From Microbacterium gubbeenense DSM 15944 (GTDB lineage: Bacteria; Actinomycetota; Actinomycetes; Actinomycetales; Microbacteriaceae): a stretch of DNA of 57,088 nt. The DNA is taken from NCBI RefSeq assembly GCF_000422745.1, contig NZ_AUGQ01000015.1, forward strand, positions 1-57,088. Direction: 5' to 3'. Every line of letters starts with the position of its first letter. Positions within the stretch are counted from its first letter, which is position 1. The notes under the pieces are model-generated. The model was given only the letters and a program-made list of their open reading frames with translations, was not told the origin of the DNA and did not search any database. Made by a program: the position numbers and the translations under genes. Shown piece after piece: positions 53,547 to 57,088 of this stretch.

Positions 53547-54903
53547 CGGCCGACGGCGGCGCGGAGAAGGCGCCGTTCCCGCCGCCCTCGGGCGCGTGAT
53601 AGACGAAGCTCTCGACCGACGACGCCCGCCCCAGCTGCGCGTAATACTCGCGCACGCTCTCGGCTCGCGGATCCCCCGATTGCTCGAACAGGCGCGCAGT
53701 CTGCTCGTACGCACTCACGCGGTGCGCGCCGACCTTCCACTCGCGCAGGCCGGTGGCCGCCTCGTCGTACGTGCGCCGGATCAGCAGGCTGTCGTCGTCG
53801 CCGAGGCTCGCGGGGGATCCGCCGTCGCTGAGGGCCGCGACCGGGTCGTCGTCGTGGGCGATCGCGATCGACGTGACGTCCTCGCCCACAGGCATGCGCA
53901 CGGGCGCGCCGATCGTCGTGACGTGGCCGACGCGGAAGTCGGAATCGGTCGCGATCCGCTGGGCGACCATCGTGCCCTGCGAGAACCCGTTGACGTCGAC
54001 GAACGACCCCTCCTGCGCCCCGGCGCGTTCGAGGGCCTCGAGCACGAAGTCATATCCCTCTGACTCGGCCTCGCCGAGGTACAGACCGACGTTGTTGCCC
54101 CAGTCGAACGGGTCGCCGTCCTTCCAGGGCGCCCCGCGCGATCCGCTGATGTAGACGACGAAGCGCTCCTCCCCCGTCGGAAAGGCGTATTTGTCGATGC
54201 GCACGCGCGCCTTCTCGCCGAACGCCTCTGTCTCGCCGTTCGGGATCCGCGCCACCGAGCTCGCGAGCCCCGTGGGCGCCGTCGTCGCGCCGACACGCTG
54301 CTCGAGCATGTCCACGAAGCGACCCGAGGTGCCGGGCACGCGCCCCGATCGCCGGGCGGCGCGACCGGGCTCGCCGAGAGATCCGGCGCGCCTGCCGCCC
54401 GTCGTGCGGAACCGGCGGATCCCGCCCACCAGGAGCGCCATGACGTACGCGCCCATCACGCCGGCGCCCATCCAGTTCTCGACGAGGCCGTCGCCGCTCG
54501 TGGCCTCCCACGCCGCCCAGAGATGGTCGGCGGCCTCGCCGGCGGCGGGGTTCCGCGCGAGGATCCCCTCGAGCCGGCGACTCTCGGATCCGTCGCCGGC
54601 ACCGTCCATCTGCAGCAGCACGCGCAGCTCGATAACCTCGTAGGCGTCCGCCGCCGCGTCGAGCCCGTCGGCGAGCCTCACCGCGTCGTCCTGCCACCAC
54701 TCGCACCGTTGCACCGGTGTCATCACGTCGGCCCACACGATCGTCCACTCCGCCGGCACCTGCGCCTGAATGGCATTGGCACGGCCGATGTGATCGAGCG
54801 CCGAGTCTGCGAGGCTCGCCGCACCGCGCACTCGGTTCGCGATCGCGCGCAGCTCATCGGGGTCGACCGCGACCACGGATCCTTGAGATACCTCGAGCGT
54901 CAC
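53506..54903 (-). CDS. WXG-linked alpha/beta hydrolase protein
   Basis: A 465-residue protein from the GTG at 54903, which overlaps the upstream small gene's stop (GTGA). The N-terminal ~160 residues are helical and WXG/LXG-like (VDPDELRAIANRVRGAASLA, AADAYEVIELRVLLQM). One hydrophobic segment (WMGAGVMGAYVMALLVGGI) follows. The C-terminal part is an alpha/beta hydrolase: RFVVYISGSRGAPWKDGDP, nucleophile elbow VNGFSQGTMVAQR, a likely acid in IAIAHDDDPVAAL and a likely histidine in VGAHRVSAYEQ. The arrangement suggests a type VII (ESX-like) secretion substrate or a membrane-tethered hydrolase. The substrate is unknown. Confidence 0.75.
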   Translation of the reverse strand: MTLEVSQGSVVAVDPDELRAIANRVRGAASLADSALDHIGRANAIQAQVPAEWTIVWADVMTPVQRCEWWQDDAVRLADGLDAAADAYEVIELRVLLQMDGAGDGSESRRLEGILARNPAAGEAADHLWAAWEATSGDGLVENWMGAGVMGAYVMALLVGGIRRFRTTGGRRAGSLGEPGRAARRSGRVPGTSGRFVDMLEQRVGATTAPTGLASSVARIPNGETEAFGEKARVRIDKYAFPTGEERFVVYISGSRGAPWKDGDPFDWGNNVGLYLGEAESEGYDFVLEALERAGAQEGSFVDVNGFSQGTMVAQRIATDSDFRVGHVTTIGAPVRMPVGEDVTSIAIAHDDDPVAALSDGGSPASLGDDDSLLIRRTYDEAATGLREWKVGAHRVSAYEQTARLFEQSGDPRAESVREYYAQLGRASSVESFVYHAPEGGGNGAFSAPPSAVSDAAAASSAGAG

Positions 54904-55157
54904 GATGCCGCCGCCTTGTTGCCCTGCTCGAGCAGGGTGTTCGCGGTGCCGGCGCACGACCCGACGGCGTGATGCCCGAGGTCGAGCAGCTCCTCGATCC
55001 GCGCGGAGAACTGCTGGGCGGCGGTCGGTGAACGCCACGCCATGTCGGCCTGCAGCCCCATAGCGAGGCTCTTGGCCATCATCATGGCATCGGCGGCCGC
55101 ACACATCTCGTCGTGCGCCCGCCAGAACAGGTGTGCGGCCTCGAGGTTCGTCGTCAT
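54900..55157 (-). CDS. Small WXG100-like protein
   Basis: An 85-residue helical protein from the ATG at 55157 (a GTG two codons earlier is possible). It has the helix-turn-helix layout of WXG proteins with MAWRSPTAAQQF in place of a strict WxG, a variant seen in many actinobacterial WXG-like partners. It contains several cysteines and methionines (DEMCAAADAMMMAKSLAMG). Translational coupling to the downstream hydrolase suggests that the two proteins bind each other and are secreted or act together. Confidence 0.7.
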   Translation of the reverse strand: MTTNLEAAHLFWRAHDEMCAAADAMMMAKSLAMGLQADMAWRSPTAAQQFSARIEELLDLGHHAVGSCAGTANTLLEQGNKAAAS

Positions 55158-55311
55158 GCGCACGAGCCTGCCCGAGCGCGCGGCGTCCGCGCTGGCCGCG
55201 ACGACGGATCGTCAGATAACTTCTCGAATCCGGCGAATGTGAACGCGTTGATCCGCGGCCCCGTCCGATTAGGCTTGACGCGTCATTGTCCGCGCCAAAC
55301 CGGAGGTGTCC

Positions 55312-56703
55312 GTGAACGCCCTTCCTCCTCAGCCACTGAGTCCGCTCGACGGACGCTACCGTCCGGCCATTGCCCCCCTGACCGAGTATCTGTCGGAGGC
55401 GGGGCTGAACCGTGCCCGCGTCGAGGTCGAGGTCGAGTGGATCCTGCACCTCACCGATAACAAGCTCTTCGGCACGTCGCCGTTGCCGCGCGAGACGAAG
55501 GACAAGCTGCGCCTGGCGTACCTCGACTTCGGTCAGGACGCGATCGACGAGCTCGCCGAGACTGAGCGCACGACGCGGCACGATGTGAAGGCCGTCGAGT
55601 ACTTCGTGCGCGCGCGTCTGTCGAAGCTCGGCCTCGACCACCTCGCCGAGCTCACCCACTTCGCCCTCACGAGCGAGGACGTCAACTCGGCGTCGTACGC
55701 GCTGACCGTCAAGCGCGCCGTGAAGGACGCCTGGCTGCCCGCGTACCGCGGCGTCATCGAGAAGCTGCGGCACATGGCGATCGATCTCGCCGATGCGCCC
55801 ATGCTGTCTCGCACGCACGGCCAGCCCGCGACCCCCACCACGATGGGCAAGGAGCTCGGCGTGTTCGTGTGGCGCCTCGAACGGGTGCTCAATCGCATCG
55901 AGCAGACCGAGTACTTCGCGAAGTTCTCGGGCGCAACCGGCACCTGGTCGGCGCACCTCGCTGCTGAGCCTCAGGTGGCCTGGCCGAACATCTCGCGCGA
56001 GTTCATCGAGGGCTCGCTGCGGCTCGACTTCAACCCGCTGACGACGCAGATCGAGCCGCACGACTGGCAGGCCGATCTCTATGACGACGTCAAGCACGCA
56101 GGCGCGATCCTGCACAACCTCGCGCAGGACGTCTGGACCTACATCTCGCTCGGCTTCTTCGCGCAGATCCCCGTTGCCGGTGCGACCGGATCCTCGACGA
56201 TGCCGCACAAGATCAATCCGATCAAGTTCGAGAACGCCGAGGCGAACTTCGAGATCTCGGGCGGCCTGTTCGCGACGCTCGCCCAGACCCTCGTCAGCTC
56301 GCGCCTGCAGCGCGACCTGACCGACTCGACGACGCAGCGCAACATCGGCGTCGCGTTCGGCCACTCGCTGCTCGCGCTGACCAACCTCTCGGACGGCCTC
56401 GACCAGATCTCCCTGGCGCGCGACGTGCTGCTGGAGGATCTCGACGCCAACTGGGAGGTGCTCGCCGAGGCGATCCAGACTGTGATCCGCGCGGAGGTCG
56501 TGGCCGGCCGCTCATCGATCAGCGACCCGTACGCACTGCTGAAGGAGCTCACGCGCGGCAACCGGATCGGCGCGGCGGAGCTCGCCGAGTTCGTGAGCGG
56601 TCTCGAGATCGGAGACGAGGCGAAGAAGCGGCTCGCCGCCCTCACGCCCGCGACCTACACGGGCCTCGCCGAGAGCCTCGTGAGGGCGAAGCTGCAGAAG
56701 TAG
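55312..56703 (+). CDS. purB: Adenylosuccinate lyase
   Basis: A 463-residue fumarase/aspartase superfamily enzyme that releases fumarate from adenylosuccinate and SAICAR in purine synthesis. I chose the GTG at 55312 because GGAGG lies 5 bases upstream; the GTG at 55306 overlaps that site. Marks are LSPLDGRYRPAIAPLTEYLS, TRHDVKAVEYFV, TSEDVNSASYAL, LSRTHGQPATPTTMGKEL and the signature GSSTMPHKINPIKFENAEAN. It is flanked on both sides by WXG-type genes on the other strand. Confidence 0.97.
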   Translation: MNALPPQPLSPLDGRYRPAIAPLTEYLSEAGLNRARVEVEVEWILHLTDNKLFGTSPLPRETKDKLRLAYLDFGQDAIDELAETERTTRHDVKAVEYFVRARLSKLGLDHLAELTHFALTSEDVNSASYALTVKRAVKDAWLPAYRGVIEKLRHMAIDLADAPMLSRTHGQPATPTTMGKELGVFVWRLERVLNRIEQTEYFAKFSGATGTWSAHLAAEPQVAWPNISREFIEGSLRLDFNPLTTQIEPHDWQADLYDDVKHAGAILHNLAQDVWTYISLGFFAQIPVAGATGSSTMPHKINPIKFENAEANFEISGGLFATLAQTLVSSRLQRDLTDSTTQRNIGVAFGHSLLALTNLSDGLDQISLARDVLLEDLDANWEVLAEAIQTVIRAEVVAGRSSISDPYALLKELTRGNRIGAAELAEFVSGLEIGDEAKKRLAALTPATYTGLAESLVRAKLQK

Positions 56704-56715
56704 CCGCGGAGACGC

Positions 56716-56758
56716 AACAAGGGCGGGTGGTGCGATCTACGCACCACCCGCCCTTGTT
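56716..56758. terminator. Bidirectional terminator between purB and the WXG100 gene
   Basis: A 19-bp perfect stem (56716-56734 with 56740-56758) with a 5-base loop; core GGGCGGGTGGTGCG. Flanking AAC/GTT and TTAT allow use from both sides, serving convergent purB and WXG100 genes. Confidence 0.9.
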
Positions 56759-56766
56759 ATCCGTGC

Positions 56767-57051
56767 TTATGCGTGGTCGTCGTCGAAGCCGCGGAGGTCG
56801 TCCGCGGTCTTGTCCAACCACTGCGCCATCGCGCCCACCGACTGCGCAGCCTCTTTCAAGCTATCGGTGAGTTCCTGGTAATTCGTGCGGTAGTTCTCCG
56901 ACGCCTTCTCCGTCTTGAACCCGTCCTCGACGAGGTCATCGACCACGCCCTGGAGATCCTCGAGGAGCTGCTCGATATCGATCTGCCCATCCTCGAGCTT
57001 CTTCGAGGCATCGTCCATCCGGTCGAATGAGACTCCGAAATCAGTTGCCAT
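56767..57051 (-). CDS. WXG100 family protein
   Basis: A 94-residue acidic helical protein: MATDFGVSFDRMDDASKKLE, ENYRTNYQELTDSL, MAQWLDKTADDL. Length and helix pattern match WXG100 (EsxA-like) proteins, although the strict WxG turn is not present; DGFKTEKASENY lies at the turn. The AGGA before the ATG at 57051 gives a clear start. WXG100 proteins are small dimeric substrates or chaperone-like partners of type VII secretion. The gene is probably the last of a cluster continuing past the window edge. Confidence 0.8.
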   Translation of the reverse strand: MATDFGVSFDRMDDASKKLEDGQIDIEQLLEDLQGVVDDLVEDGFKTEKASENYRTNYQELTDSLKEAAQSVGAMAQWLDKTADDLRGFDDDHA

Positions 57052-57088
57052 GTCTGTCCTAACCCCCAGGGAAGTGTCGTGCGTGGTC

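Overview
The window is high-GC DNA from a Gram-positive actinobacterium, most likely Microbacteriaceae (Microbacterium-like). Pointers are the GC-rich third codon positions, frequent GTG/TTG starts, HtaA-type haem proteins, a CopD-CtaG fusion, DtxR-type iron boxes, WXG100 proteins and an LAPTG cell-wall sorting signal. Family assignments come from reading protein motifs; no database search was run.

Layout. 0-2.3 kb: truncated IS1380-type transposase, a likely alcohol dehydrogenase remnant, an SDR oxidoreductase and a YitT membrane protein. 2.3-7.3 kb: a frameshifted alpha-galactosidase with a perfect 20-bp inverted repeat at the lesion, an XRE regulator and ilvD. 7.28-7.89 kb: a non-coding array of seven palindromic units in an A-B-A / A-B-A / B order. 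7.9-15.2 kb: a beta-lactamase-fold lipoprotein with altered catalytic motifs, a Pif1/RecD-like helicase, a VanY-type peptidase, a membrane-anchored unknown and a CopD-CtaG protein. 15.3-16.5 kb: HU and the zinc-free forms of S14, L33 and L28.

16.7-23.1 kb is a zinc block: znuA, then znuC-znuB-zur followed by a UPF0718 permease, a TIGR03943 protein and a secreted Ig/propeller-like protein. A MarR/MMPL divergent pair, lactate dehydrogenase, a SNF2 helicase and a YceI protein follow. 31.2-37.7 kb is one five-gene operon: FecCD permease, ATPase, binding lipoprotein and two fused ABC transporters. It lies behind a 21-bp palindrome that closely matches the one in front of znuA, which suggests Zur-controlled metallophore uptake. 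37.8-41.3 kb encodes an E1alpha/E1beta/E2 2-oxoacid dehydrogenase.

41.35-52.0 kb is a haem acquisition island. One six-gene minus-strand series runs from a sortase-type wall protein with three copies of a ~115-aa module, through a large HtaA protein with a fourth copy, a small HtaA protein and hmuTUV. On the other strand lie a DUF2470 protein and haem oxygenase. DtxR-like boxes precede both sides, and the wall-protein gene has a ~200-nt leader with hairpins. The logic is capture at the wall, transfer to HmuT, import, then haem cleavage for iron.

52-57 kb: HisC-type aminotransferase, a holin-family membrane protein, a WXG-like protein paired with an alpha/beta hydrolase, purB and a WXG100 protein.

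The most interesting points are the shared zinc-type operator on the 31-37 kb operon, the duplicated wall module of the haem island, the A-B-A palindromic array, and the templated-looking lesion in the alpha-galactosidase gene.
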